DNA of 64,000 nucleotides from Adineta steineri (GCA_905250115.1 CAJNOI010000189.1:62001-126000), one strand, 5' to 3'; positions 49,001 to 62,962 are shown, counted from the first letter of the stretch. The notes: generated by a model not told the origin, from the letters alone. Program-made: numbers and translations.

Positions 49001-52000
49001 CTAATGAGCCGGCGTTGGAATCATTGATGTTGAAGGTGATGAGATTGCCGATGTTGTATGATAACTATAACTTGAATGTGGTTGTTGATTAAATAACCAA
49101 TGAGTAAAATCATCATAATCATAAGCATTATGTATTTCTCGGCCATTACGATCTTTATATGGTTTCATCTTACGACAACAAAATTCAGCTTGTTCGGTTG
49201 GTAAATTCTAGAAATTAAAATATAGACGAAATTATCAAAATTAAATCGAATAAAAGACAAAAACGTACAGCATAAAGTTCATCACGTGTTATATATGGAC
49301 GTTCAGAATTTTCTGTTAAACTCTTAAATGCTAAAACAACATCATCAATCGAAGAAACATTTTCAGTTTCTCGACTAATCATGAATGTCATGTAATCTGC
49401 TAATGTAACTGTATCCGTTCTAGAAAGAGAGAAAAAAGATATAACTACTACTGAAAAAGAAATGCTTAAATAAACAAACCTATTTGGATCAACAATATCG
49501 AGAATACTTTCAAATTGTTCATCACGTTGATTATCATCCACAGTTGGTAAATCATATCCCAACGCACGTAAACATGATTTAAAATCTTGATGATTAAGTC
49601 GTCCCAACTTATCTTTATCAAAATGTCTAAACATCATAGAAAATTCTCGTACTTGATCTTCACTAACACCACTATGTTTCATTGCAGCTAATTGTTGTTC
49701 AAGATTATGTTGCATACGCATTCCTAATTGATCTAATTGATCATATGCTTGAGCAAGATTAAGTGCAGAATATTCTGTATAACGATTATCAAGTATAAGA
49801 CGACGTTCAAGTTCTGTTGCAAGATCTTCAAGTTTCTTCAATTTCTGTCGTTGTTGTCGAAGTTCATCAACTTTTTGCTACAAATAAAATAAATTTATAG
49901 AAAATAAATCATTTTTTGATGTTTTTACTTTAATTGTTTGAAGTTGTTGTTCAAGATTACCATCAGCATTCATCATGGATGATCTAAAAGAAATGAATAT
50001 TAAAACATTGATTAGTAAAAAAAAGGAAATTTAAAACATACTCAATGCCACGTAACCATGTATGGAAAGCATTAGCATATTCAGCAAAATGTTGTCGTAA
50101 TTTATCATTTTCTTCTTGACGTTTCTTTTCTAATTGAAGATCATTATCACGATCCTTTAAAAATAAACGAAATTTTTTATATCAAAACTAAAATATTTCC
50201 ATACTCGAATTAATTTTTCTAAACTTTTCCATGTATCAAAAAGTGTTTCCATAGTAAACCATGTATATGGATTAGCAGCCATATTTAATGATTTAATACT
50301 ATCATCAGATGCTTTAAGTTCATCAAAATCATAACGAGCTTCTTCAAGAACAGTTTTAAATCGATCATGAGCATCAATAAGAGCCTTAAAAAGTAAACAA
50401 AAGTTCAGTTTTTTTCGTTTTATTAAATAATTCTAAATAGCATACACGAATTTCTTCTAATGAATTGCATTTAACGGGATCTGTAAGATCTTCTTCAGCA
50501 TTTTCAAACCATGAATTAAATGCCGATGCTTTCTTAGCAAAACGTAAAAATAATTCTTCAATATTACGAAAACGATCTTCAGCTTTTTTCAATTTTTCAC
50601 GTCGTAATCCACTTGTTTGCAATAATTTTTGCCAACTAGAAAAGAAAAACGAAAAATCATTTATTTATTTTTTGTTATTATTCATCTCACTTAGTTAAAA
50701 CAAGATCATAACGTGTTTGAATTTTTTCATTTTGTTCCGATAATGTTTGACCTTGATTAGCGGATAATAACTCTTCTTTAAGATCAGTTACTGAACGAAT
50801 GCCTTCATGTTCAAAATTACTTAATCCAGCTTCGAATGTTTCATGACGTGTAAGTAAATTTTGTACAGATAAAAGATTATGACCCAAATCATCAGTACGT
50901 AATTGATGAAGTTTTTCGCCAATCCAACTTTCGACTACATCAGCTTTCCACATAAATTGAAGAAGTGAAGCATTTTCTTGTAAACGTCTCTTATGTTGAC
51001 TAGCATCAGCTTCTAAACGTTTCAATGCTTCTTGTAAATATTTTATGCGATCTTCGATTTGTGGTGATAAATGATTATTTTGTTCAACTAATTTTTGTCC
51101 TTGTTGTAAAATTTCTTGACAACGTTCTTTTTGTATAAGAAAATCAGATTCAAATGATTCATGTTTCTTTTGTAAAGCTTGTACAGCAACTAATGTTGCA
51201 CCAATATCGGGATTATTCATAATGTGTAAACGTTCTTTAATCCATGCATTTTCTTCATCTAGATTTGATGCCCAATTATGATATGTTAATGATTCATCAA
51301 GTCTCTTTGTTCGATCATCTGTTGCTTGTCTTAATGTATCCCAATGATGTTGTAAATCTTTAGATTTACGTTCAATATCAGAATTTCCAACTTCTTGAGT
51401 TAATTGTGAAGCTAATTGTTGAAGATTTGAAACATTTGGTTCATGTGATCCTAGATCAACTTCGAAACGTTTATGTTTACGACGTAAATTTTGACTTTGA
51501 TTAAAATCACGTCCATAATCATCACTTGTAACAAGTAATTTTTTTTCGCTAGAAAACAAAACCCAAAAAATGTAATTAAATAAAAAAATGAAATAAATAT
51601 ATACCGTATTTGTGCTTCTTCATCTTCGAGATCACGAATAAATTGATGAACAGTTGAAGCTTCTTGTAAACGTTGTCGACGAGTATCAGCTTGATTACGA
51701 ACTCTAAACAATCATAATGAAATAAATGAAATATATTTTAAAGAAAACAAACTTTTGAAAACGATCATTGATGGTATTTCGTGTTTCTTTGATATTTTCA
51801 ACATCGAACATATTATTTTCAATAAATTCATCACCAGTTTTATTCAAATCAACAATTGCACTCTAAAAAAGAAAATATAGTTTTAATCAAAATTATCTCT
51901 TTTAAATTATTACCTCATGATTAGCAATATCATTTTCAAGTAATTGTTGTTTTTTAAGCATATTTTGTACAGATGTTAAATCTCGTCCAACATCATCATT

Positions 52001-55000
52001 AGCTAATTGATTTTCAATCTAAATAAAAAATTTTCATTAATATTCGAATTTAAACAGAAAAAAACTACGACTTACTTCACCAAGCCAAAATTCAACATCT
52101 TTAACTCCAGCATTGAATGTTTGTTGTCGTGAAGCTTCTTTTAATTTCAAACTTTTATCTGAAGATTTTTGTACAAGAAATTCCCATTGTTCAATGATTT
52201 GTTGTAAACGATCATCAACTGTTGTTTCAAGACCAGCGCATTTACGTGAATCAATTAAACCTTTGCCCATGCCAATAATTGATTGAATACGATCGGTATT
52301 CGCTGCTAATTCAGCAACAAATGCTTGATGTTTTTGACTTTTACTCTATAAACATTTGATAAATATTTTAGAATTTATATAAATATATTCCTTCATCGCA
52401 TGCTAGATTGATGAAATCATGCAATAAAAAAAAGGCTATCACACACAAAAAAATACACGCTCATCCAAAGTGGTAAATAATTCTTTAAGTAATTTTGATT
52501 CGATGCATCAGAACAGACACATACAAACACGATACTCACTTGTATTTTCTTTGCCTACATACATATATATATACGTTTTTACAAATGTTAATTTAATTTA
52601 TTTTTTTTTGTAGACTATCGCTAACCTGGCGAATGAATTCTAGGGAATAGATTGTTGTTTACCTGTAAATTTTGTGTTTCTTTAACGGGTTCATCAGATG
52701 CAGCAGTTAATTTATCAGCAATCCAAGCTTCAATTTCTTCGGCATCACGTGAAAAATCTTGTAATGTTTGAGATTCACCAAGACGTGAACGATATTCCAT
52801 CATTGCTTGACGAAGACGTGTCCATCGATCAAGTACACGTTGTAAACGATCATCAATACCAGTTTTTTCATAATGATCTTGAGATATTAATTGACCAGCA
52901 AATTGTTTTAAATTATTAATTTTATCTTCCTAGAAATAAATATTCATACATAGATCGAATAATTATCGTTTAAATTCTTACTTGAGCTTTAATTGCTTTA
53001 TCAAAATCTTCATGTCGTTTAATAGCTGCTTCAACAACTTCAACAGCTTCATCTTTCAAAGCTTTATCTCGACTTTCCATCCATGTTTCAGCTGTATCAC
53101 AATCACGATAAAACAATTGAAGTTCTAAAATAAACAACGAAGTTTATTTTTCTTTATCTAGCTATATTTTTCTTACCAAGACATTCATCTAATCTATCTT
53201 GTCGTTCTTTCCAAGCACTAAATAGAACATATTTGTTTTTTTTATCTAATTAAATAAATAAATAAATTACGTTTCAAGTTGTTGTCGAATATCATCCATT
53301 TCTTGTAATTTTTGTTTAATATCTTCACTTGCAAAATGTTCAGCATTAATAAGATCATTACCAAAATCTTCAAATGCTTGAAATGCACCTGAACGTGCAT
53401 CGATTTCTGAACGATGTTCATGATGACGTTCAAGTAATGCTTCAGCACCTGGAACATCACGTGCAAGTTCATCCGATGAAATTTGTTGTATAATTGATTT
53501 AATAACAGCAGCTAAATCTCGAAAATCTGTTAAAAATTTTTGATAATCATAATCATCTAATAATTTCGCCTAGACAAAAAACAAAGAGAATCAATATTAT
53601 AAGTGGAAAAAATTTATTATCATACTTTATGTAAATCAGCTTTTGATGTTAAATCAGTCCATTGATTTTGAATAACTTGTTGTTTTTGTATAATAACTTC
53701 TGCTTGTTCAGGATGTGTATTGATTAAACGTTTTGTAAGATCATCTAGAAGAAAAAATAAATTAGCAAATAATTATTTTTTTTAGTTTTAACAAACCAAG
53801 TTCACGTATTTTATCTCCAAGTGCATTAAGATCACGTTCGTAGGCTTCATGTTTTTTCTGTAAACGTTTAACACTACGTAAATCTTGTCCAAGTTCATCT
53901 GGATCAAGTTGTTCAAATTTTTCACTGATCCAATCTTGAGCTTCTTCAGCATCACGTGTAAAACGTTGAACTTCATATGCTGATAATAATTGTTGTTCAC
54001 GTTCTTCAGCATTCTTTTTCAGATCATCCCATTTACGATTTAAATTATTAATATCAATTTGTATTTTAAGTGCAGCATCTGTACGACCCAATTGAAGAAG
54101 TTTTTCCGCAATGGAATTTAAACGAACAAGACGTAATTCATTTGTACGTAATTCTTTTTGAAATTCATCAAAACGACGTTGAAGTTCTTCAACATCATCA
54201 GGACCTTTACCAAGCGATTCTTCCGATGCAATACGTTCTTTATCATTGATCCAAACAACAAGATCAGCAGCTTCACGCATTAATTTATACGCATCCGAAG
54301 CTTCAGCTAAAAAAGAAGAAAAATTCATCAATGTAAAACTAGTTTCAATATCTTACCAAGTTTTTCTAATCTTTGTTGACATATATTTAATAGATTTGCA
54401 TATTGTTTTTCAATTTGTTGTTGTCGTGAACTGACTGTATATTCATCGAGACGTTCTTGTTCATTTATTGATATTGGTTCTTTTTCAATTTTCTTTAAAT
54501 ATGTTGCTGGAACAAAACCTTGTCGATCATTAAGTTCAACTTTCCACCAATCTTTATTTGAATTATTAAGTAACATAAGTGTATCACCTTTTTTCATTGA
54601 AATTTCTCGTGGAGTTTTTTCAGCATAATCATAAAGACTTAAAACTTTTTGTCGTTGACCTGTTAAGACATCATCGGATACAAGTGGTTTTTCAGGTTGA
54701 TGGCATTTTTGTGCTTTTTGACGAAGATCTTCTAATTCAGTTTGTTCAAATGCTTTGATATCATTAAATAATTGTTGATGTTTTTTATATAATGCATTAC
54801 ATGAATCTTCATCACGACCATAATCAGTCGATTGAGCAACTGGTTCTTTTTCACTAAAAGAAATATATATGATGATGATGATTAATAAATTCAATTCTAA
54901 CTTACTGAATCCATGATTCAACTTCTTTTGCATCACTAAAATATTGTTGTGCTTGTAATGAATCTTCTAAATCATGTTTTCTTTGTACGGATACTTCTTT

Positions 55001-58000
55001 TAAATTTTGCCATTTTGATTGTAAATTAACAATATGTTTTTTTATTTCAGCCGATGCAAAATGACCTATTTAAATAAAGTAATTAAGTCAATTTTGTTTC
55101 AATCATTTCTATGATCTTACCTTGATTTATCATATCTTCTCCTTCATTACAAACAGTGCGTATTTGTGATTCATGGCTTTGTAATTCTCCCATTAAACCT
55201 TGATGTTTTCTTAATAGATTTTGTACACCAATTAAATCTCGGCCACGATTTGTTGACATAATACTTGGTTCTTTTTCTCTAAAAATATTTTTATTAAATA
55301 GATAATTTATTTTTGGTGAATCTTTTTCCTACCTAATCCATGCTTCTTCATCTTCAATATTATGTAATAAACGTTGAAATTCAGCTGATGCAGTTAATTT
55401 TTCTTTTTTCTGTTGTAATGGATCTAATAATGATTGAAAACGTGTAACAAGTTGTATTTGTTTTTTAAGAATATTATTCGAATCAAAATGACCAATTTGT
55501 TGAAAATGTTCAGCATCTTTTGATAATTGATCAATTCGATCTTTTTTTAATGAAAATTCATTTTCTAATAATTGTTGTTTTTTTTGTAAATTTTGTACTG
55601 ATGTCATATCTTTGCCATAATCATCATTTGTTAATGTATTTTCAACATCATTTACCCACATATCAATTTCTTCTAAGCCACGCATATATGTTTGTCCATC
55701 CGTAGCTTCTTTTAATCGATCGGATTTTTCATTAGCTGCTTCAACTAATTTATTTAATATATCCTCTAATTCAGTTAGATGTTGATTAATATTTTGTGTT
55801 TGACCATGTTCTTCATCAATTAATTTTTGTCCGGTTAAGATAACTGCATCCATTTTTGGTTGATAGGCAGCTAATTCATTTAAAAATTGTTGATGTTTTT
55901 GACATTTTATATTTATATTTGCTGTATCTAAATAATCTCGTGTTAATGCCATTTTTAATTTTTCTTTTGCCCATAATTTTAATTCATCACAATCACGTTC
56001 AAATGTATAATAATTAAGTGTATTTTGTAATAAACGACGTTTGGTATTAATTTTTTCTAATAAACTAATACGAGATTGATAAAGTAAATCAAGTTTTTCT
56101 TGAATTAAATCCGAATTATAATGACCAGCGTTAAGAAGATCACGACCAAATTCATCGAGAGCTTTGCCTACAAAAAGAAATTCATAGATATGTAATAGGA
56201 GAGAAGAATAACATCAAAGACATATTTATAAGTTTGACTTTCTATACTACTTAATAAATTATACATTTCCGAGATAGTCTGATATTCATTAATTACTAGA
56301 GAAAAACAATCGCTTATTCCTTAGAAATATTGCTACAGTGTCAGTTATTTGTTTATGAATTAAGATAGAATAATAAACATTAAACCATGAGAATCGAACA
56401 CATGTTCTCAAAGAACTAATCTTGCGTACCTTTTTCTTCTTGTGCTTGAAGTAATTTTTCAAAATCATCATATTTTTTAATTAGACCTTCGCAATCATCT
56501 AATGTTTGACATGAATCAATATCATTGATATTTTGTACTAAATATTGATCTTGTTTTTGTATCCATGTTAATGCCTGATCAATATCACGTAAAAATAATT
56601 GTAAATGCATACAATCTTGTAATAACATTAAACGTTGTGACCATAAATGATCTAATTTTGTTTGTTGTCCAAGTAATTCTTGTAATTTTAATTCAATATC
56701 ATTTTTAGCATAATGATCTTGTTGAATTAAATCATTTCCAATACGTTGTACATTAGCAAAACTATCTTTACGTGCATCAATTTCACCTTTAAATTCTGAA
56801 TGACGTTCAACTAAGGCTTCAGCACCTGAAACATCTTTAGCTAATTCATCTGATGATAAATGTGCTTCTATATCTAATGCCCATGACATTAAGTCACGAA
56901 ATTCAGATAAAAAATGATGTAAACGAAATGATTCATTTAAAACTGTTTTTCGTTCATCCGACTAGAAAAAAAATATATATTTTATTCTTGTATATAAATA
57001 AAAAAAAGTATTTACTTTTGTACGTAAACCATCCCATGCTTGTATCATATCAGCTAAACGTTTTTCAATTTGTTCAGCACCTTCTGGTACATCTTGTTGG
57101 ATACGTGCACCATCTTTACGTAAATTTTCGACTTTTTCTTGTAAAACTGATATATCTCGTTCAACATTATCATGTTTACGTTGAAGATTTTGTACACTTT
57201 GTAAATCTTTACCAAAATCATCCGATAAAACAAATGTTTCCTATTAAAAATAGAACAAAAAAAATGATTTTTTTTTTCTTAATACAAAAATTTACTTTAT
57301 CACGCATCCAAAAGATAAATTCATCACAATCTCGAGAGAATTGTTCTAATTTACGTGCTAATTGAAGGCGAGCTGATTTTTCTTGTAATCGTTTTAAAAG
57401 TAAATCCCATAAACGATGAATTTCATTGAGACGAGCCTAAAATAAAATTATAAAAGTTAAAGAAATAATGATTTTTTTTCTCTTTAACCTGAATAGCATT
57501 TGTTGCAAAATGACCACGACTTATTTTAGCTGCACCTTCTTCATCAAGTCGTACAACAGCATTATGATGTGCTGCAACTTCTTCTTCGAATGCTTCATGT
57601 TTTTGAATTTTTACTTGAACACTTGTTGTATCGCGATATGTATCATCATGTGTACATAATTGTATTTTTTCATTAATCCACATTTCAAGTTCATCGGCAT
57701 CACGTTTAAAATATTGATATTCTCGTGAATCTTCTAATTTATCGCGACGATATTTAGCTGCTTCTTTAAAATGTGCAAAACGAGTAAGAACTTGTTCACG
57801 TCTTGCTTGAATATCTTCAGCTGTTTCAAGAACTTGAATTTCTCGACCATCGACAACATCACCCAAGTCAGCCATCTATCACAAAAAAAAATAAATAAAT
57901 AAACAACAAAATATAATAAGAAATTTATTTATATACCGGATCGATATTTTGTTTATCGCTTGTTGAATCTCCTGTTTGTTGATGATATTCATCATCAAAA

Positions 58001-58050
58001 CCATTTGAATGACCATTTGAAATAGTCGGTTGGTCTTGTTCGGAATCCAT
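49001..58050 (-). CDS. Alpha-spectrin
   Basis: Alpha chain of the spectrin tetramer, which forms the submembrane cytoskeleton with beta-spectrin and actin. Roughly 27 exons separated mostly by 50-60-bp introns. Two longer introns are near 52348-52660 and 56170-56427. The N-terminus ([10 protein letters not shown]..., then [16 protein letters not shown] and [15 protein letters not shown]) matches the family start. Many spectrin repeats follow, with WI..K and L..KH signatures. An SH3 domain is inserted at about 54493-54659 ([36 protein letters not shown]). The C-terminus has calmodulin-like EF-hands ([17 protein letters not shown]) and [12 protein letters not shown]. It then carries an unusual Ser/Thr/Pro-rich tail of about 40 residues ending MIPTPAH. 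Start chosen at 58050, with an acceptor-like TTTTTCTCAG about 28 bases upstream. Confidence 0.95.
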
Positions 58051-58611
58051 TTTCTTTTCAATAAATGAACATTTATATCTGAGAAAAAGAGCTTAGATCT
58101 ATAAGGAAAAAAAACAAACTCTATCGTATGAGGTTATCGCAGACACGACGAGGGCAAAAGAAAAAGAAAAAAGGAACACTGACAACGGCCATATATTCTG
58201 ATCACATCGCTTGTTCGTTCTATTCCATCTTCTTTATCGACCAACCAACAAACAATTCTCTTAGCTTAAGGCGAACAACATCGACAATGGTAGCGAATGC
58301 GGTACGAGCGCGGTCGGTGATGAATGAAGAAGAGAGAGAAGAGAAAAAAAGAAGAAGAAGAACGAGCGAACGAATGAATAACCTAACTTATACACAAGGG
58401 AGAAAAGAGTTTTTTTTCTTCTTCTTCTTTCTCACCATATTTGAACTATAATGAATGAACGGTCATTGTTCCATATACTAACATATATCTATCTATTTAA
58501 TCGACACCGGATGTGTATATAATAGAAGCAACTTATTGGATATAATGGTTCCAGCTATTTTTTTCTCGCGATAAAAACAACAACTCTCTTTTCTATCCTA
58601 TTTCTGGCGTA
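58051..58611. other. Spectrin 5' flank
   Basis: Gene-free region containing the presumed alpha-spectrin promoter and 5' UTR. A purine-rich run lies at 58328-58372. No TATA box is convincing in such AT-rich sequence. Confidence 0.55.
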
Positions 58612-58683
58612 GACTCCGTGGCGCAACGGTAGCGCGTCTGACTCCAGATCAGAAGGTTGCGTGTTCAAGTCACGTCGGGGTCA
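58612..58683 (+). tRNA. tRNA-Trp (CCA)
   Basis: A full cloverleaf can be drawn: acceptor stem GACTCCG with CGGGGTC, D arm containing GGCGCAACGGTAGCGC (A box), anticodon arm TCTGA-CTCCAGA-TCAGA with anticodon CCA, T arm containing GTTCAAGTC (B box) and discriminator A. No intron. A T run follows at 58684, as expected for an RNA polymerase III terminator. The sequence is close to metazoan tRNA-Trp. Confidence 0.96.
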
Positions 58684-58806
58684 TTTTTTTTGTTTCACAA
58701 ATAACGAAATGATAAAAAAAGAAATAGTTGAATGATTTTATTTTTACTTTTCATCAGTAAAAATTATGGGAAAAACCTAAGGCTGATAAATATATCATCT
58801 ATCGTG

Positions 58807-58893
58807 GATCTCGTGGCGCAACGGTAGCGCGTCTGACTCCAGANNNNNNNNNNCCAGATCAGAAGGCTGCGTGTTCAAATCACGTCGGGGTCA
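58807..58893 (+). tRNA. tRNA-Trp (CCA), interrupted by an assembly gap
   Basis: Second tRNA-Trp copy on the same strand, 195 bp downstream of the first. The acceptor stem GATCTCG pairs with CGGGGTC through several G-U pairs. The anticodon loop is split by ten N at 58844-58853, and CCAGA is present on both sides of the gap. Removing the N run and one CCAGA would give the standard 72-nt gene, so this is best read as two contig ends that overlap and were not merged. A T run follows. Confidence 0.85.
58844..58853. other. Assembly gap (10 N)
   Basis: Ten undetermined bases flanked by a repeated CCAGA inside a tRNA gene. The gap is an assembly join, not biology. Confidence 0.95.
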
Positions 58894-59292
58894 CTTTTTT
58901 TACTCTTTATAAAAACTTTATCGAAAAATTAGAAACAATTTATTTGATTGCTGAATAATACACTTTCAGGCAGTAATAAGTTGGGAACGATGTTGTTAAC
59001 GTAATTTAGGTTATAAAAGGATTTCTACTAACAATTGTTTATTGAAGAATTTGGAATGATAGTATGAGTGTTCTTAAAAATAAATAATCTACTTTGAAAT
59101 ATAATTAACGATTCAATTTATTGATTTTATATTATACAGATACAAAAAAGATAATGATATTTTTTAGTAAATTTAATAAAATTCGTACAATTTGATTTGT
59201 CTTATATTAATTAAAACATTTGAATTTGTAAAAAAAAATTCACACAATTTACACGCAGTTCTATTCAAAATAGGAACGACACAATTATTTAA
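58894..59292. other. Gene-free spacer
   Basis: AT-rich sequence between the second tRNA and the HNH gene. No feature seen. Confidence 0.6.
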
Positions 59293-59930
59293 TTATGCTG
59301 TTCGTTCTCGTTTTCGTTTCCAATTAAGATATGATTGAATAGCTGGAGCATCGAGTAACATATCAACTGTTTGATATTCTTTTGCTAATTCATTATGTGG
59401 CCATATTCGATGAATTTCATTATGACATGGTCGACAAACTTCAACTAAATATTTTGATACATCAACAGATTCTTTACCAGAATTTCTCATTCGTTTTAGA
59501 ATCAATTTTGGTATCAGATGATGAACTATGATTTATAAATAAACAACTTAATAATAATAGAAACATTGAATATTATTTTTTTATTACTTGTAATTCGTTG
59601 TTCACATCCACATAATTTACATTCACCGTTTCGTTCAACTTTTTCTGCAAGATCGATATCATCGTCATTATCTTCATTTGTGATATCTTTCTTTATCTGT
59701 TGTCGATCTTCTTCAATTATATCAAGAAGGGAATAAATAATATGTTGCCGACGTGTTTCGGAAATATTCGGATGACTTGTTTTAAACATTGTATCAAGAA
59801 TATCACGTAAATCATCACAATGACTATCAGGATCAGTACAAATTTTAGCCAAATATGTACAAAATTGTTCATCATTATTTACTTCTGAATAAACACGTTG
59901 ATAAATACGATTATATAAAGATGATTCCAT
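59293..59930 (-). CDS. HNH-type zinc protein, small
   Basis: Two exons, 59588-59930 and 59293-59525, total 576 nt, or 191 aa. The C-terminal half carries an HNH-nuclease-like motif: CKLCGCEQRITIHHLIPK, then EVCRPCHNEIHRIWP, and a conserved end (HNELAKEYQTVDMLL...SYLNWKRKR). The two Cys pairs would bind structural zinc, and HH plus the later N/H would be the catalytic ββα-metal residues. I recognise this arrangement from bacterial and fungal HNH proteins of similar size. The N-terminal half is acidic and helical with no family I can name. The function in animals is unknown to me. An acceptor-like AG lies directly before the start codon. The gene is 291 bp downstream of DDX23 on the same strand. 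Confidence 0.72.
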
Positions 59931-59950
59931 CTGATCGAATGAAGAAAAAA
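59931..59950 (-). promoter_or_regulatory. Candidate splice acceptor abutting the HNH start codon
   Basis: Minus strand reads TTCTTCATTCGATCAG directly before ATGG. This could accept a spliced leader or an upstream untranslated exon. Confidence 0.4.
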
Positions 59951-60221
59951 TACCAATATGTTATGTAACAAATAATCTGAATATCAATTCAAATAAATAG
60001 TCTGTAGTTTCTGTGCACTTGATAGGTGATTGTGCAAGAACAAATTTATCGCAATAACAAGCGTCATTAAATAGAAAGAAAAAGTTTTCTTCTCAAAAAT
60101 TGGATGAATACATTATACGTCATTATTTCTTTCATGAGTTACTTTTTTTTATTAACAATATATGATAATAAGACAAAAAAAACACTACTACAAGACAAAC
60201 TAATAGGTGAAATTAGTTGAT

Positions 60222-62955
60222 CTAAGCACAAAGAATAGCAGTTTTATTACGTTTAGTGACCACAGTTCCTAAAACAAAAAAAATATATAATTAATTTTAT
60301 AATGAAAAATCTAAACTACAAACCAGGTTTATGTTGTGCATCAGGATGATTAAGTAATTCTGGCGGACATTGTGATACAGGAGATTCAAGTATAACTTCT
60401 TTTAATTCATAAAATACAGCTGAATCCTCTTTGGTTAAAAATGTTATTGCTTTGCCTGTTTTTCCTGCACGACCTGTTCGACCAATACGATGTGTATAAT
60501 CTTGAATTGTCTTGGCCATATCATAATTTAATACGAGTGAAACATCTTTGATATCAATACCACGACCAGCAACATCTGTTGCAACAAGAATATCTTTTTG
60601 ACCTTGTTTTAATTGAGCTAAAGCTAAATCACGACTTTCTTGACCTTTTCCACCATGTAATGTACATGGATTGTAGCCTTTTTTAGTTAAACCTTTAGCC
60701 AAAATATCGACTGCTTTCTTTTGATTAACAAATATAATAATTGGTGGATCAATACCACGTTCAAGAATTTCAAGTAATTTATTACGTTTCTCATTTTCTG
60801 AACACATGATAATAATTTGTTCTGTACGTTCAGTTGGTTTACCGACAGAACCAATATAAACCGATGCTGGTCGTCGAAGATATGTTCGAGCTAAACGTTC
60901 AATAGCGGGTGTCATTGTAGCTGTAAACATAACTGTTTGACGATATTTATCTTTTGAATTAAAATCTCTAAATAAAACAAATAATAGAAATTTTTATTTT
61001 TGAATAAAAAACTTTTACTTTGTATTTTCTGCAAGTTCATTATCAGGTTTTTGATTTGTGACTGGTAAATATTCAAGAATACGTTTAACATCAGTTTCAA
61101 AACCCATATCTATCATTCGATCAGCTTCGTCCATAACAAGATAAGTACATTGTTGTAATGTTAGATAACGATTTTCAAGTACATCTATCAGACGACCTGG
61201 TGTGCCAATAACAATATGACAACCAAGACGAAGTTTAAAACCTTGTTCTTCACGAGACAAACCACCAATAACTGAGACAACAGTAATATTTAGTGGTTTT
61301 CCGAATTTAACTGCTTCTTCTTCAATTTGTTGTGCTAATTCACGAGTTGGTGCTAAAATAAGTGCATATGGTCCATTGTCAGCATCAATCGATCTTTCAA
61401 CTTTTGGTAATGATCGAATCCATGCAAGTAAAGGAATAAGAAATGCTGCTGTTTTACCAGAACCAGTTTCTGCAATACCCATCACATCTCGATTTTGTAA
61501 ACCGATTGGAATTGCTTGCCGTTGAATTGGTGTTGGTTCCTTATAACCAGCAAGACTAATAACATCAAGAATGCCTTTTTCAAGTCCAGCTTCCTCCCAT
61601 GATCGTAATGGATGTGGGATATTACCACCTCTTGTTGTTATATTATAATCTTCTTTAAAAATACGCCAATCACGATCAGCCATTTCATCTAATCTCTTGT
61701 CACTCCAATGACGTTCATCATAACGACGTCTTTCATCTTTTTCACGATCAGATTTCAAACGAGCTGATTCTCGATCTTTTTCTCCTTGTGTACGACGTTC
61801 TTCAAGAAGGTCTCCATAAAATTTTGATTGATCTTTCTTTTGTTTATTGATATCAATACCAGCTATATGACCACGACCAAAAAATTGTATTTCATGCTTT
61901 TCTTTATATATTGGATTATAATCGACAGCAGTATCTTCGCCAGCATCCCAATCGAAAACAAATTTTCGATCATTTAAACGACGAATTTTACGTTTTTTCT
62001 AATAAAATATGATATTTAAAATGAAAATAGAATGAAAAAAATATCTTTACTTTAACAATCCCGAGATATCGTTCTTTAACAGCTGCTTCTTCACGTTCAC
62101 CATCGGCATTTAATTTTTCTGTTTGATCTTCTTTCTCACGTCGATGACGATCACGTTCACGTCGTTCACGTTCTCGTTCTTCTTTAATTGCTGCTTGTTC
62201 AGCTTCTTTAGTAAAGACAACATGTTTTTTACGTAATTCATCATTGCGTTTACGAATAGCATCAGCTTCTTCTTGTCGACGTCGTATTGCTTCAGCTTCA
62301 CGTTCTTGTTTTGTAAGAAATTTCGGCTAAAACAAGACCAGCATAGCCATCTATTAGATAGAGTATAGGAAAATTATTATTTTGTATCCATTGTTTCTCA
62401 CTTGTCAATTATCTATACATAATAATTTTGATAAGAAAAGTTTTCTTTGCCTTTGTTTATGAGAAGTTCTCAACTATACTAATATAATGATCTATACTAA
62501 GATAAAAATAATTGTAACCTACCTTGATATTATTAAGCTAACCATATGCAATTAATAATTGAGTCTACTTAACCTGACAACACTCATATGTCTTTTAGGA
62601 TTAAGAAACTTGAAGTATTAGGTATGTAATACAACATTACTTTTGAGATTGCTTCTTGTTCCTTTTTATTTCGTTCAACCATTTCTTCCAATGAAAGTGG
62701 AACACGTTTTGTTGTACTATTTCCATTTGTTTCATCACTATTTGTTGTTACATCATTACCAACAGTTTCTCCTTCTTCCATATCATCATTTTTTCGACGT
62801 TTCAATTCAGGTGATTTTGATCGTTTAGGTGATGAATGCCGATGTTTCCTTTCGTTTGTATCACGATGAGATCGATGATGACGATGTTCTCTTTCTTTAC
62901 TTGTACTTCTATGTCGTCTTTTTAAATCACGTGATGGAGAATTACTTTCCACCAT
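60222..62955 (-). CDS. DDX23: DDX23/PRP28 DEAD-box RNA helicase (U5 snRNP)
   Basis: Five exons, 62641-62955, 62051-62327, 61020-61998, 60324-60967 and 60222-60268, total 2262 nt, or 753 aa (human about 820). PRP28/DDX23 is the U5 snRNP helicase that helps exchange U1 for U6 at the 5' splice site. An Arg/Ser-rich N-terminus with RSK/RDK-type repeats is followed by the DEAD-box core: [14 protein letters not shown] (Q motif), AETGSGKT (Walker A), [19 protein letters not shown] (DEAD), TATM, and [13 protein letters not shown] (motif VI). The family-specific strings [25 protein letters not shown] and C-terminal HPDAQHKPG also match. A 313-bp intron after exon 1 is the longest. The start lies seven codon-distance bases inside an acceptor site that follows LIN52 closely. 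Confidence 0.96.
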
Positions 62956-62962
62956 TATTTAT

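Noticed and set aside
58612-58893. tRNA intron in the second tRNA-Trp
   Set aside because: The interruption consists of N and a duplicated flank, not an intron sequence; the first copy has none.
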